Assembly: GCF_029867415.1 (NCBI RefSeq)
Contig: NC_081183.1
Coordinates: 142,491,097-142,555,096 of the forward strand
Source: Vicia villosa
Lineage: Eukaryota; Streptophyta; Magnoliopsida; Fabales; Fabaceae
Length of the DNA stretch: 64,000 bases
Reading direction: 5' to 3'
The first letter of the stretch is position 1; each line of letters starts with the position of its first letter. The position numbers and the translations under genes were made by a program. The notes below the pieces were generated by a model, which was not told the origin of the DNA, made no database searches, and worked only from the letters and a program-made list of their open reading frames with translations. Shown here piece after piece: positions 36,256-48,540 of the stretch.

Positions 36256-36446
36256 CACAAACAACACTTCTCAAACACTTCAAACACCTGGATGGCATCT
36301 TCAAGCCCATCTCCGACAAAAGTCCCTACTTCAGCTAGGGCAAATTTCTTGGTATTCTAGTGTTCAATCATCTTCCACCTTCAGATACCGACTGGCACAC
36401 AAACCACTCTATATCTTCAGGTTTAAGAAGATTGAACAGGGGCAGC
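36256..36446 (+). other. Conserved 3' terminus and polypurine tract of C
   Basis: GGATGGCATCTTCAAGCCCA, TTCAATCATCTTCCACCTTC and GGTTTAAGAAGATTGAACAGG are shared with A and B. The tract TGAACAGGGGCAGC (36433-36446) abuts the LTR. Confidence 0.8.
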
Positions 36447-37853
36447 TGTCATACCCCAAAATTTGCCCACAATATTCAAATATTCAAATTATTTTAAAAT
36501 TGGATTTTTTTTATAAAATTTTGAGGTCATTCACATTGACGTCTTGAATTTTATAAATATTCAATTTAAAGTCTATTTTAAAATATAATAATTTACTCTT
36601 AAATTATTTATATTTTAATAAATAGCAAAATGCTTTCTCATGCTTCATACACTTCCAATTGACTTTTATTTCAAACAAATAATATAACATAGTTGGTAAG
36701 GAGGTAAGGCTTGCAAGTACAAAGTCTCGGGTTCAAATCCCACTTCTAACACTTTTTTTTCTTTTTTTTCTAACTATAGTTTTAATTTTATTTTTATTAA
36801 AAAAATCACAAAAAATCATTTTTTTTATCATTTTATTTTTAATTTTCGCACTATTTAAATATGCATTTTTTAAAATAGTCAAATTTTCACTTTTATGTAT
36901 TTTCTAGTCAAAAATCATCAAAAATCATAAAATATTCAAAAAAATCCAAAAAAAAAGTTTTTAATCTTATTTGTCCTATTTTTAGCACTTTTTATAACTT
37001 AGAGAACAAGTCAATCTTATTAAATTAGTTTGATTTAATTTTTTATTAAAATTAAAACAAATTGATTTTTGGGCTTTGATTTGGTCCATAGTTTTACTAT
37101 AATTATTTTTTCTAACCTAATTCATGATATATAAATAAAACTAACAATTACAAATTTCTCAATTTACTCTCTCACAACTAAACCCTTATTTTTTTTAACA
37201 CCTTCAACCTTATTCTTCATTCCTAATTCCTACCTACAAAACAATTCACCAAGTTTCTTCAATATCTTTTGTTCTTCTTTTGCTTAGTTCTTGGCCAATG
37301 ATTTCGTATGAGGCCTCATCTTCTTCTTTTTTAAAGAAAAAATCTTTTTCTAAATCTTTTTATCAAAACTAAAAATAAACCTTTTGTTTTCAAAACCTTT
37401 TGGCCAATGATTATCATATGAGGCCCTTGATGTATGTTTTTATACTAACTTTAGTTTTTGGCTAATGATGATACTTGAGGCCACCTTTTATCAAAATTCT
37501 TATGTTTTTGACATCCTCTTTATGTTTCGAAACATTTTCTTTCAACTCTCTTTTTTTAAAAAACCTTTTTCAAATACTTTATCTAGAATTACAATTTTTT
37601 TGGCCAATGATGATACATGAGGCTTGTTTTTTTTTAATCATTGTTTTGGTCATTGTTGCTACATTTTAGTTTAAATTTATGTTTTTACAATCATAATTAT
37701 TTTTTTTTTACTTTTGAGAATTTTTGCCCTTTTAGCCATAATCTAACTTTCTGAACCTTTCTTTATTTTTTGGGAAAATTTAGATTATATGAGGTCAAAC
37801 CTATTTTATAATATTTTTTATTTTATTATTGTAACTATTATCATTACTAACCC

Positions 37854-37917
<64 letters not shown>

Positions 37918-39915
37918 CATTATTATTAACATTATTACTATCCTTGTTTGCAGGTACTTCCTTTGGCCATTAACCTTGTTTTGGCCAAACAATTTTGCTG
38001 GCCACTTTCTCACCATGTACTCTCAAGAGCGCACAACACCCAATCTGAGCTAAGTTTCTTTTTTTGTTTTTATTTTAATTGCATGAAATTTTTTTATATA
38101 TATTCCTTTCTTTTTTTATTATTAGTATAATTTTTTTCTTTTATTTATTTTTATTTATTTAACCAAATTAGTTTTTATATATAATAATTTCATAGTTATT
38201 TATTTTAATCGAAAACTCGTTTTTTAATTTTATCAATAATTATTTTTAAAACAATAAAAAATTTTATTTTTGTATATATTTTTAATTAATTAATTAATTG
38301 AAAATTAATAATTAAAGTTTTTGTTAACCTTGATTCATTTATAAACCTTAAAATCTTCAGGCAGGTGTTCTCCACTAACGCATTGTTAGGCCTTATAAAC
38401 CTTTTGGGTCACAATAAGTTTTCTTAAATAACCCTTTAGGGTTCGTAAACTTTTTAGGGTTTATAATCAATTAACGTTTAAATCAGTTAATGCACTAACA
38501 TTTCTCTTCTTCATGTCAATTCTTTTCAGGGTTACCATCAGGGTTCGTCCGCCTACGCGCCACGCCAGATCAAAAGCTAAGTCCCTAATTTGATTATTAT
38601 TTTAAATATTATTTTTGTCCTATAAAATAAATTATGATTTACTTTTAAATATCAATGAGTCAGCCATACACTCACTGCATCCTTTTTCTTTATGCCCATC
38701 TTTTAGGATTCATCACAATCTGGTCAGTGTCAATGCTTCATGCCTCAAGGCTAGCCTCTGCCCATCAACCTTCATCCATCAAAGATAAAAGTTTGTCAGA
38801 CTGCCAAAGCTACGTTGGTAACCCTAAACTCTGTCTTTATTATTACTTATGTCAAACCCTATTAAGGGATCCGCTGGTTTCATTGTTCCCTTCCCCGTAT
38901 TATTATGTAACTGTTCCCTGGTTGTATTGTTTGGCCTTGAAGGCACTTAAAACTGTTATATTATATTAACTGCGTGGTTAGTAATTTAGGGAGTGCAAAC
39001 CATGAACTGAACATAGATCACCTAATTACAAGATAAATGTAATCGAAGTTAACCACGTGATTGCTGCACACACTCACCTTTAGGGTAACCTCTTCTGTTG
39101 CCTGTTGCCTTGCTGCCTCTAAGTGTACTAAATAGTCAAGTCCCTCGATTCCGAGGATACCTAAAGCAAAACAAATGTTGCCCTAAGTTCATTATCATCA
39201 TCAAGTTTGTCCCTCGATGTTGCCTTATATGATGATTGTCCCAATTGCTAAGGTATCCTCGCATGATGCCTAAAAAGATTAATGACTATTATATCCTTCC
39301 CTTAGACTACCTGCCCTCTTTATGGCATGGGACAGTCTTATGGCGAACGATTACTCGATGACCCTTAAACATCCAATTGAAAGGCTTCCTGTCCTCTTAT
39401 GGCATGGATAGATCCTTTCGCCTCGAAAAGCTAAAAGAACAAATTTTTAAACTTAGGGTAAGTTGCCAGTAATTGCTTGCTCCATTCAAATTCAAAATTC
39501 AAAATCAAACTATTTTCCCATTAATTTTCAAATACTTTTCAAAAAGACTACGCTTATTTACAAGCTAAAGTTCTTCTTCAAAGTTTACTTTTCACACCTC
39601 CTATTTCAAAATAATTTCAAACAAGGCTACGCTTATTTATAAGCTAAAGTCCTTAACGAAACCTTTTACTATTCGCACACCGCTTTTCAAACAAATCAAA
39701 CAAACAAAGTGAGCTAAGCAATTAAGAGCCCATGGATAACCATGGATGCAAAGGGTGCCTTACACCTTCCCTTTGTATAACTTACCCCCCGAACTCAAAA
39801 TCTTTCAAAAGGTCTTTCCTGTTCTTTTAGCCTTTCTTTAAATTGGATAAAATAAAAGTCGGTGGCGACTCTTGCTTACCGCGACATTATTAAAAAGTCA
39901 GTTCACCGTATTACA
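36447..39915 (+). repeat. 3' LTR of element C
   Basis: A copy of 27670-31147, with the same tRNA-like segment (36680-36761), the same 104-aa chance frame, and an ATT microsatellite of 37854-37927. It ends CGTATTACA and is followed by the CATAG target copy. Confidence 0.95.
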
Positions 39916-39920
39916 CATAG

Positions 39921-40559
39921 AATTACCCTTGGGAAGGACACCTGATCAGACTCCATGCATGCCATAAGCCAAAAATTGTGTGACTTGTGTGACTTACCTG
40001 CGTGTGCTACTAACCTTCGTTTTCTTGCAGGTTTTGTTGAAATGACTTGTTTGTCCTTACTATCTCACACTACGCCTAATGCCCTGCATTCACATGACAT
40101 CATGACATCATAAGCATAACATGATTTAACTAACCCTTTCAAGGATCTTAGGAATTTAGGGCGCACAATTTCAAGTACTCTTATCAAGGACTGGATTCCC
40201 AATCAAGGGGCAAGAGGATTTATTTTCCTCTAGCCACATACCTTCCAATGAAAGACATTGTACCTATCAAGGGGCAAGAGGATTTATTTTCCTCTAGCCA
40301 TATACTTTCAAATTCAGAAGGATCCCGAATCAGAGGCGATGACCCACTCGATATGGTGAGATTGATTCCCATAGAAGAACATTCAAAAATCAGAATTCTT
40401 CAGACAAAGACGCGACCAAACCATTTTCTAATGTTGCTAACTAAATTCCTAAAGATCCTTGAAAAGATTGCATTTGCATTCATAACATCACATAAAACTA
40501 ACTTTTCCTTTCAGGTCGACCAACCGGTCAGACAGATACCATCAACAAATCAATCTCTC
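39921..40559 (+). other. Leader of element B, continued after C
   Basis: It resumes with AATTACCCTTGGGAAGGACA and matches C at 31680-32330. It contains two AAGAGGATTTATTTTCCTCT hairpin repeats at 40200-40310. The 139-aa frame at 40248-40667 crosses repeats and has no known family. Confidence 0.75.
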
Positions 40560-40860
40560 TCAGATGAACATTCTGGAAGCTTGACCCCCAGACTTATGAA
40601 ACATTCCAATCAGATATACATTCCGGAAGCTCGAACCCCGGACATTCTGAAAGTTCCAATCAGATGAACATTCTGGAAGCTTGACCCCCAGACTTCTGAA
40701 ACATTCCAATCAGATATACATTCCGGAAGCTCGAACCCCGGACATTCTGAAAGTTCCAATCAGATGAACATTCTGGAAGCTTGACCCCCAGACTTCTGAA
40801 ACATTCTTATCAAATACACATTCCGGAAGCTCGAACCTCGGATACTCTGAATCTCTACAC
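40560..40860 (+). repeat. 100-bp tandem repeat with covarying hairpins in B
   Basis: Three units have a period of exactly 100 bp (TTCTGGAAGC at 40571, 40671, 40771). Each unit has two half-units: TCTGG...CCAGA and TCCGG...CCGGA stems with AAGCTTGACC or AAGCTCGAAC loops. The paired changes T/A and C/G keep the stem. Confidence 0.85.
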
Positions 40861-40919
40861 CAGTTCTACAACAACGACGCAAGCCAGATGCACCTAAGCG
40901 TCAATTCACCAAAATCAAT

Positions 40920-41186
40920 ATGTTGTCGGCTCAAACATTACAACATCTGTTGAAGATCAGATTGATTACTCTGAGGGATGCTCCTAAGAATTCTAACACC
41001 TCCGGCTATAAACTCAATGCGAGGTGCGTGTACCATTCCAACATTCCTGGACATTACAGAAACCATTGCTGGACATCGAGGAATAAGATTCAAGATCTAA
41101 TCGATAACGGGGAAATCAAATTCAACCCTCCCGAAACTCCTGTGGTGATCACTACTCCTAGGCATAATCACGACAAGACTGATTAA
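40920..41186 (+). CDS. gag: Zinc-knuckle remnant of Ogre gag in element B (88 aa)
   Basis: A homologue of the frame at 32833-33093. It has CVYHSNIPGHYRNHC (C-x2-H-x5-H-x4-C) and NKIQDLIDNGEIKFNPP. Start (MLSAQTLQHLLKI) is shared with C; the segment before the knuckle is two codons shorter, and the C-terminus ends HNHDKTD after a different stop. The frame survived in both copies despite about 15 amino-acid differences and an in-frame indel, which hints at constraint or recent common origin. No further gag or pol follows. Confidence 0.6.
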   Translation: MLSAQTLQHLLKIRLITLRDAPKNSNTSGYKLNARCVYHSNIPGHYRNHCWTSRNKIQDLIDNGEIKFNPPETPVVITTPRHNHDKTD

Positions 41187-43410
41187 TGTCTAAATAGATG
41201 AACTTTTAATCATTAGCTTTACTTTCATTTGCAATTTCTATTCTGTTTGTTTAAACATTCGACTTATGATAGACATTATCTGTTTTAATAATCATCATCA
41301 GTGCATTGCATATGTTTGTCTTGAGTAATTTATTTCGCTACCACTCATTTTAAATTATGTCTTTACTTTGCATATGTTTTATGATACTCAATTCCTGCTA
41401 AAGCTGTAAGCCTTTTGAGGGAGGATGACGAAAACGATACCGCAACTTCATACAGTATGCTTTTGAATGGACTATGTTGATGATGTACAGGCATTATTTC
41501 AATTCCTAAACAGTGGAGATATAAGGATGTTAATCCCTCGTCAACCCCTTTGAGCCTAAGAAGTGGAAGTTTCTTTCTTGTACTAATCAAAACCCTTGAT
41601 CATAACCTGGGGCAGGGTAGTTCTTAGTTAATTTGGCTGTGCATTCTATTTTAAGAAAATCATTCAGTACACCTTTCAACAAGGGTTTCAATCACAAGCG
41701 ATCATCCGCACACATCAAAGAAGTGTTGGAGACATCAATCAAAAGCCAACGATGGTTCATCAATCATTAAGCAAGGCAGTCAATATCTTTCAAAAATAAA
41801 AAAATGAGAAAACATATATACAAAGAAAAGCCTGCTAAGTCAAAAATCAAAAAGAAGACTTAGGCAAAAATCAAGGCATCCCGCTGACTGTAAGCTCAAA
41901 ATAGATAGTTCAGGCAAAAGTTAGGGATATAAAAAAGATGAAAAAAGAGAAGTCAAAAAATTTCTGAACAACACAATGTTGGCGACTGCCATCTCAAAAG
42001 CTATCTTTGCTTGTGAACCATCGTCATTATCAAAGGTGCAAATCCAAAAGTTTCTTGGAACCTGAATGCATAAGTTGAATTAGCTGAGCTTAGGACTGAA
42101 GATCATCACGAAGAGGGGTGGATACAATCAAATTTTGAGCCTTTATCCTTTGTTTCTTAAACCATGAACCGAGCCACGTTACAACCCTTAAAAGTCCTAA
42201 CTGAAGCATGGTTAGTTCGAAAGCATACTGTCACCAAAAAGGTATCCTGACTCCTTAAGGTTTACCATAAATGCTGAGTTGACACTTCGTTTTTACAAAC
42301 ATCACGTTTTTATAAACATCATGCTTTTACATATCCAGTTTCAATGTTTTTCAACAAACTCAAGACAGACATATGCACTGCATCTCATGAATTCATTATT
42401 AAACATATTTTGCTACATAATTTCAAATGTTAGCATCAGGAAGAATTTGCACATGGTACGGCTAATGACTCAAAGTTATCCCGACCAACACAGATTACTC
42501 CAAGAAGCAATGTATCCTACGTATACAAGGGGCATGACACGTTTTTCCCAATCAATCTAGGGCAATCAAGTCAAGATTCGAAGAATCTCTCAAATGCCAA
42601 ACAGTCAAAGGCATACATCCCAAGTGGATTTCAAGCTACTTCCCAATCAATCTGGGGCAATCAAAGTCAAGATTCCAAGAATCCCTCAAAAAAGCCAAAC
42701 AGTCAAGGGCATCATCCTAAGTTTACGATTACTAGGGGCATGTCTCCTACAGTATGCTCTTCAAGTTCCTACTAGCAGGGGCAAATCTATGAAAGTCCAG
42801 TTTGACATCTTGATCAATACTCAGTGGTGTGTCCTAATCAAATCCAGGAATGGTAGTTACTATAATACTGGGGGCAACTTTCACCCATGTCTCCCCACAG
42901 AGCCGGGTTCACAAGATCATATCCCCGCAGAGCAATCCTCAAGAAGATATCTTCAAATACTCTCGTCTCGACAAAGACATGGCTCCCCAACAGAGTTTAC
43001 ATCTTCAACACTACCGTTTCTCCAACACTTTGCTCTTCTCCAACATGGATTACTAATATCTTTCATCCTCAGTCAGGATCCGTCAAATTACTATTCACCC
43101 CCAAGCAGAAATCATAAATCCCCAGCTGAGCATCTCCAAGAAAAGATCAAAACATAAAACTCACAATGACACAGAGATTTATCTTCTCAATCAAGATGCT
43201 TCAAGTAACATAAATCATAGCCATACATCATATACATCACATGCATTGCGTGCGGTTATAATTCATGCATAACATACAAAGCGTCCCATTTATTGTTGAG
43301 AACCCCATCTCATTCATTACATACATCATAAACATTGCATAAAACTGACATTTTTACCAAGTGAATATGTGACAGGTACATTACAAAGATTCGAATCTTA
43401 TTCAAAGCAA
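41187..43410 (+). other. Non-coding 3' region of B
   Basis: It is homologous to C (33094-35550), with conserved blocks near 41484 and 41609 and two ~96-bp units at 42550-42720. The frame at 42594-43157 (187 codons) spans repeat-derived DNA; I do not recognise it. Other short frames are noise. Confidence 0.6.
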
Positions 43411-44040
43411 AGCCTAACGCACGGTTTTCCAGACATCTAAGGATGCAATTGAGAATAGTCTAACGCACGATTATTCTTCAACCTAACGCACGGTTTTCCA
43501 GACATCTAAGGATGCAATTGAGAATAGTCTAACGCACGATTATTCTTCAACCTAACGCACGGTTTTCCAGACATCTAAGGATGCAATTGAGAATAGTCTA
43601 ACGCACGATTATTCTTCAACCTAACGCACGGTTTTCCAGACATCTGAGGATGCAATTGAGAATAGTCTAACGCACGACTTATTCTTCAACCTAACGCACG
43701 GTTTTCCAGACATCTAAGGATGCAATTGAGAATAGTCTAACGCACGATTATTCTTCAACCTAACGCACGATTATTCTTCAACCTAACGCACGGTTTTCCA
43801 GACATCTGAGGATGCAATTGAGAATAGTCTAACGCACGACTTGTTCTTCAACCTAACGCACGGTTTTCCAGACATCTGAGGATGCAATTGAGAATAGTCT
43901 AACGCACGATTTATTCTTCGACCTAACGCACGGTTTTCCAGACATCTGAGGATGCAATTGAGAATAGTCTAACGCACGATTATTTCTTCGACCTAACACA
44001 CAGTTTTCCAGACATCTGAGGATGCAAACTAGACCTAGTC
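43411..44040 (+). repeat. 69-bp tandem array in the pre-PPT region of B
   Basis: About nine units have a period of 69 bp (CCTAACGCACGG at 43482, 43551 and so on). Each has two CTAACGCACG half-units and AGAATA-N14-TATTCT, a possible six-base-pair stem. One unit carries an extra half-unit (near 43755). The sequence is unrelated to the arrays in A and C. Confidence 0.88.
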
Positions 44041-44326
44041 TAACGTACGACTCAACCTAAGTCTATTCCTCAGAAACAGTCTAACGTACGACACATTCTG
44101 ACTCTCAAGTATATCAAGTCGGATGGCATCTTCAAGCCCATCTCCATCATACATTTTCTCCAAACACATGGATGGCATCTTCAAGCCCATCTCCAACAAA
44201 GGTCCCTACTTCAGCTAGGGCAAATTCCCGGGTACTCTAGTGTTCAATCATCTTCCACCTTCAGATACCGACTGGCATACAAACCACTCTACATCTTCAG
44301 GTTTAAGAAAATTGAACAGGGGCAGC
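44041..44326 (+). other. Conserved 3' terminus and polypurine tract of B
   Basis: GGATGGCATCTTCAAGCCCA occurs twice (44122 and 44170). TGAACAGGGGCAGC at 44313-44326 is the polypurine tract directly before the LTR. Confidence 0.8.
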
Positions 44327-47300
44327 TGTCATACCCCAAAATTTGCCCTCATATATTTTCATATGTCATTTTATTTCAAGTAATTGACATAACCCAGTCG
44401 GTAAGGATTTGAGTGTACAAGCGCGAGAGGTCTTGGATTCGAGTCTCACTTACTGACATTTTTACCTCTTATTTGTTTCTAACTTTAGTTTTAACTTTAT
44501 TTTTATTCAAAATCACAAAAATATGTTTTTTATCATTTTAATACTTAATTTTCGTATTTATTATTTAATCATTTTTTTAAAAAAAAAAAATTAATTTTTC
44601 AATTTTTCATTTTTTTTTTATAAAAAAAACATCAAAAAATCAAAAAAACAAAAAGATTTGAAAAGATTTTACAGCTTTTTGCATTTTAGGTTAGTATTTG
44701 TAGTTTTAGGAAAGAATTGACGTAATTGGTTAAATATAATCATAAATCTCAAATCAAATAATTTTAATTTGGGACTTTTGATTATTTTAATTAATCATAA
44801 TCAATTTGATTTTATGCATTTTTTAACTTCTTAACCTAATCTCTCATCTTATAAATAGTCACTCTTCACACAAAAAAGAAAAAAAGAAACGGATATAAAT
44901 CCTAACCTATTCACAGACCACCACTTTGATCTGGATAGAAATTCCACCGACTCTTACAATCCTAGTCTTCGTTCACTAACCATACACACAAAAGTTTCAG
45001 CCACATCCAATTCGGTGAGGCTCTGCAATCCAAACGCGCAAGATTCGACAACGAATACAAATCCACACTGCAATTAAGCCTTGTTCAACACACCGATCAC
45101 CAACCACAATACGAATTTTGATTTCAACTGTGACGATATCACAACTCCATTATCACTGATTCAAATTCGATTCGTCTTTATGTTGATGTTGTTTTGTTAG
45201 CATATTTTGTTTCAGGTTCAAAATACATCTCGACATCGATCTGGATCCGAAGCTTTCAATAAGGTTTCTGATCATACTACGGATCTCATTCGATACAACT
45301 TTGATGAATGCCAACAGTCACACAGGATCGAGCCCCTAGTCGGATCTCTCACGCACAGCCAGCATCCGACGCCGATGATACTGGACGCTCCGCCCTAACA
45401 CCCACAGTTCCGACGAAACGTCCAAGCACTAACGGATCGAAGCCATCTCCGGACACCATGCGGAGTTCCGACGAGGAGGATATCAGAATGTAATCGTCAA
45501 AGTTTTTTTGTTAAATCGCCCGGGTAATTTCGATTCACGCCTGTTTCCTTTAGCTTCATGTCATTAGAATATGTTTATTTTTCGACTTGAATGGATTAAT
45601 ACCTGTGCTTGTGTCCGTCGGATGGATTATTGTTGACCATGTTATGTTTAAGTTGAATGGGTAAATTGATATGTTGTTGGTTTAGAAACAGTAATGTTTA
45701 TTGTTGTTGTCATTTGAAATAGAGGAATGGTTAATGGGTGAGAGTATGAAACAATAATGGAGAACAGAGAATTTGAGGAATAGAGAGGACAAAATCATGG
45801 AAAGAAGAAGGGCTTGTGTTGTCGTTGTTGTTTCGGTTCACAGGGATAACAGTAGAGAGAAGTTGGGTTTGACTTGTTCTATTTGCCTTTTTCTATACAA
45901 TGTGATTACTAGTTTTTTTTGTAAAATTTTTATGGTCATGTGTCTCTTATAGATTGGTTGTTAGTGTAAATAATAAAAAATAATAAAAATAAAAAATAAG
46001 AAAAGAAGTGATATTGGCTTTTACGTACAGCCTTGTCCAAGGTTAGTTTTTATTTATTTTATTTAAGTTCTTCAATTGTTCATAATATAAATATTTATTT
46101 TTATGAAATGTGTTAACTTTAATTTCTTTAAAAATTTCAAACAAAAACATAAAAAATACAAAATTATTTTAATTCACTTGTTAGACCTTTTCTTTTAAAT
46201 ATTAAAGAATACCAAAAACATGCTTGTTTTTGTATTTGCATTTACTAATCACGCATCAATATATATTATCGTACTACCATTTTCTTATTTATTGCGAGGT
46301 ACATTCGAGCTGTTCATCTATTCTCGTGGATATTCGCAAATTCATCCTCACCAGAACATGTTGCTCCATCATAGACCTCCACCACACCTAATCAAAGGTT
46401 ACCAACAGGGTTTCTCCCGATAACGCGCCACGTCGAATTCAAAAGCTAAGTTTTAGTCTTTAATTATTTAAATATTTTCCCGCCTTTTATTTAATTAGGA
46501 TTTATTTTTAATGACAATGAACTGCCTATACACTCACGCCTTGTTGTTTCTTCTTTCAATTCTCAATGGTCAGAGTCAATGCTTCAGGCAAACCTTTGCC
46601 CGCCAACCATGTCAGATCAAATGCAAAGCTAAGTGCCCATTTGCTTTATTTATTTTAAATTTCTTTATTCTTTATTTTTAGGGTTAATTCTGTTTGCCTC
46701 CGAACTGATAATGCACTCACCCTTCTGTTTATTCTTTCTTTTCCAATTTTCAGGGTTTGTCGATTGCCGAAGCCACGAGTATTGGTAACCCTAAACCTTA
46801 ACCCTGATATTTTCTGTCTTTTATTATTACTTGTGCCAAACCCCATTGGGGGATCCGCTGGTTTCACTTTCCCCTCCCCTTTATTACTTTATAACTGCGT
46901 GGTTAGTAATCTTAGGGAGTGCAACTCTGAACTGAACTAGAGTCATTAAATTACAAGATAAATGTCATCGAAGTTAATCACGTGATTGTTGCACCCACGC
47001 ACACTTTTGGGGTAACCTCTCTATTGCCTGTTGCCTTGTTGCCTGTTGCCTTGTTGCCTTGTTGCCTTGTATTTTGTGCAGAATAGCCAGTCCCTCGAAT
47101 ACGAGGATACCTCAGCCATGTTGCCTCGATTAAAGGTCATAAGTCCCTAATGATGCTGCCTTCGATACACTAATATGACCTCGACCCTCGGAAGTTGCCT
47201 ACGAAAAAGGCTGAGGTATCTTCTGGTTGCCTAACGAAAAATGGCTTATTCTGGTCCTTGCCTTAGACTACCTGCCCTTCTATGGCATGGGATAGTCTTA

Positions 47301-47774
47301 TGGCAAAGGATGCTTCGACGACCCTTCAGCCTCCAAACGAAAGGCTTCCTGCCCTCTTATGGCAAGGATAGATCCTTTCATTCTGAAAGGCTAAAAAGAG
47401 ACCTATCATCTGAGTTTAAGGTAATTGCCCCTAATTGCCTTGCAATGCTCATCTTTAATATTCTTTCTCACAATTCTTCGAAAACTGGCTACGCTCATTT
47501 ACGAGCTAAAGTCCACTTTTTTCTTTCATTTACTTTTTTCTAAAAACAAACGAGCAAGCAAAGCAATTAAGAGCCCATGGAAAACCATGGATGCAAAGGG
47601 TGCCTTACACCTTCCCTTTGCATAAATTACCCCCCGAACTTAGATTTCTTTAAAAAAAGGGTTTTTTTCTGTTTCTTTTTGCCTTTCCGAATTTGTTTGG
47701 ATAAAATAAAAGTCGGTGGCGACTCTTGCTTACCGCGACATTCCGATTAATAAAAGTCAGTTCACCGTATTACA
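44327..47774 (+). repeat. 3' LTR of element B
   Basis: A copy of 23680-27126 with the tRNA-like segment at 44382-44463. One substitution noticed (GGGACAGTC versus GGGATAGTC near 47290) and different T/A runs near 44570. Followed by CTGTG. Confidence 0.95.
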
Positions 47775-48540
47775 CTGTGCTTCTCGGATATGTTTCAGTT
47801 GTAAGTTATTGGTGTAATATATTGCTTAAGGAGACAGAACAATCAATGTAGAAGTTTGTTGGTTCCGAATTCGAAGGTAACATGGATTTAAGATTTTGTT
47901 TGTTTAACAAGTCGGATCATCTTGGAATAAGGATAATTGTTATAAGATGGAATTTAGGAAGTTGCCATATTCAGCATTATTAGTGGACTGTGAAGTTATC
48001 AATTTAAGTAACCGTTGCGTAGGATGTTGACTTAAGAATAATGATTAAGCGGCGGATTACGGTAGACCTTGTCAAGGGATCCTTGGCAAGAGATTGGAAA
48101 AGTTGTCGAAGTTGTTGGAACGTTCAAGTCGGAGTTAGAAATGTGAAGGGACGAGTATGATTCCAAGAATAAAAAGTGTTGATAGTGGTGTAAAGGAATT
48201 ATGTTCTAATGTTATCACAAGGTGTGTGTTAGCATGTTCAGATGATTTTGGGAGTTAATGAAGTATGGTATTTTTGGTGACATAAAGGATTCTATTGCAG
48301 TTAAGTAACGATGGTTTACGCTACCATTATGGTTGTCGGCTATCTATTGACAAATTTAGGAACTGATCACCCTTAATCTCTTGTTGATAGTAGACGGAAT
48401 TGTATTGGAATGAGATAGACTTGTCTTACCATCTTGATAATATTGGAAGTGAATAAGTCTGTGCAAGATGGTGCGATGTTGTTTAGGTTGTTTGCAACTT
48501 TGGATGTTCATGAGGAAATAACGATTGGGGGATTATCGAT
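47775..48540 (+). other. Degenerate chromovirus interior, gag/protease part lost
   Basis: It starts with the second CTGTG of the B insertion. Short scraps such as VVYAYL-like or FRLFATLD-like frames near 48470 may be the end of the protease/pre-RT linker, but stops and shifts are frequent and nothing is solid. Confidence 0.5.

Larger units (their letters stand above)
27670..39915 (+). mobile_element. Ogre-like element C without pol, nested in B
   Basis: LTRs 27670-31147 (3478 bp) and 36447-39915 (3469 bp) begin TGTCATACCCC and end CGTATTACA; the five-base duplication CATAG flanks the element (27665-27669, 39916-39920). Total length 12,246 bp. It is a close relative of B, with shared leader, zinc-knuckle frame and 3' terminus, and it sits in B at a site whose counterpart in C is still intact (31670-31690). 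LTR differences seen by eye are only repeat-length ones (ATT count, T-runs), so it is the youngest insertion here. No pol domain is encoded. Confidence 0.95.
23680..47774 (+). mobile_element. Ogre-like element B without pol, carrying element C
   Basis: LTRs 23680-27126 and 44327-47774 (3447 and 3448 bp) begin TGTCATACCCC and end CGTATTACA. A five-base target duplication CTGTG flanks it (23675-23679 and 47775-47779), so it inserted into the chromovirus leader. With element C and one CATAG removed, B is about 11.8 kb. Its interior (27127-27669 plus 39921-44326) keeps only a zinc-knuckle gag frame and repeat arrays, without protease, RT or integrase. The LTRs differ by about one substitution and poly-A/T lengths by eye, indicating a very recent insertion. 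Confidence 0.95.

Noticed and set aside
40248..40667. 139-codon frame in B leader
   Set aside because: Runs across leader and tandem repeats; not open in the matching part of C.
42594..43157. 187-codon frame in B
   Set aside because: Repeat-derived 3' region; overlapping frames of similar size and no recognisable domain.
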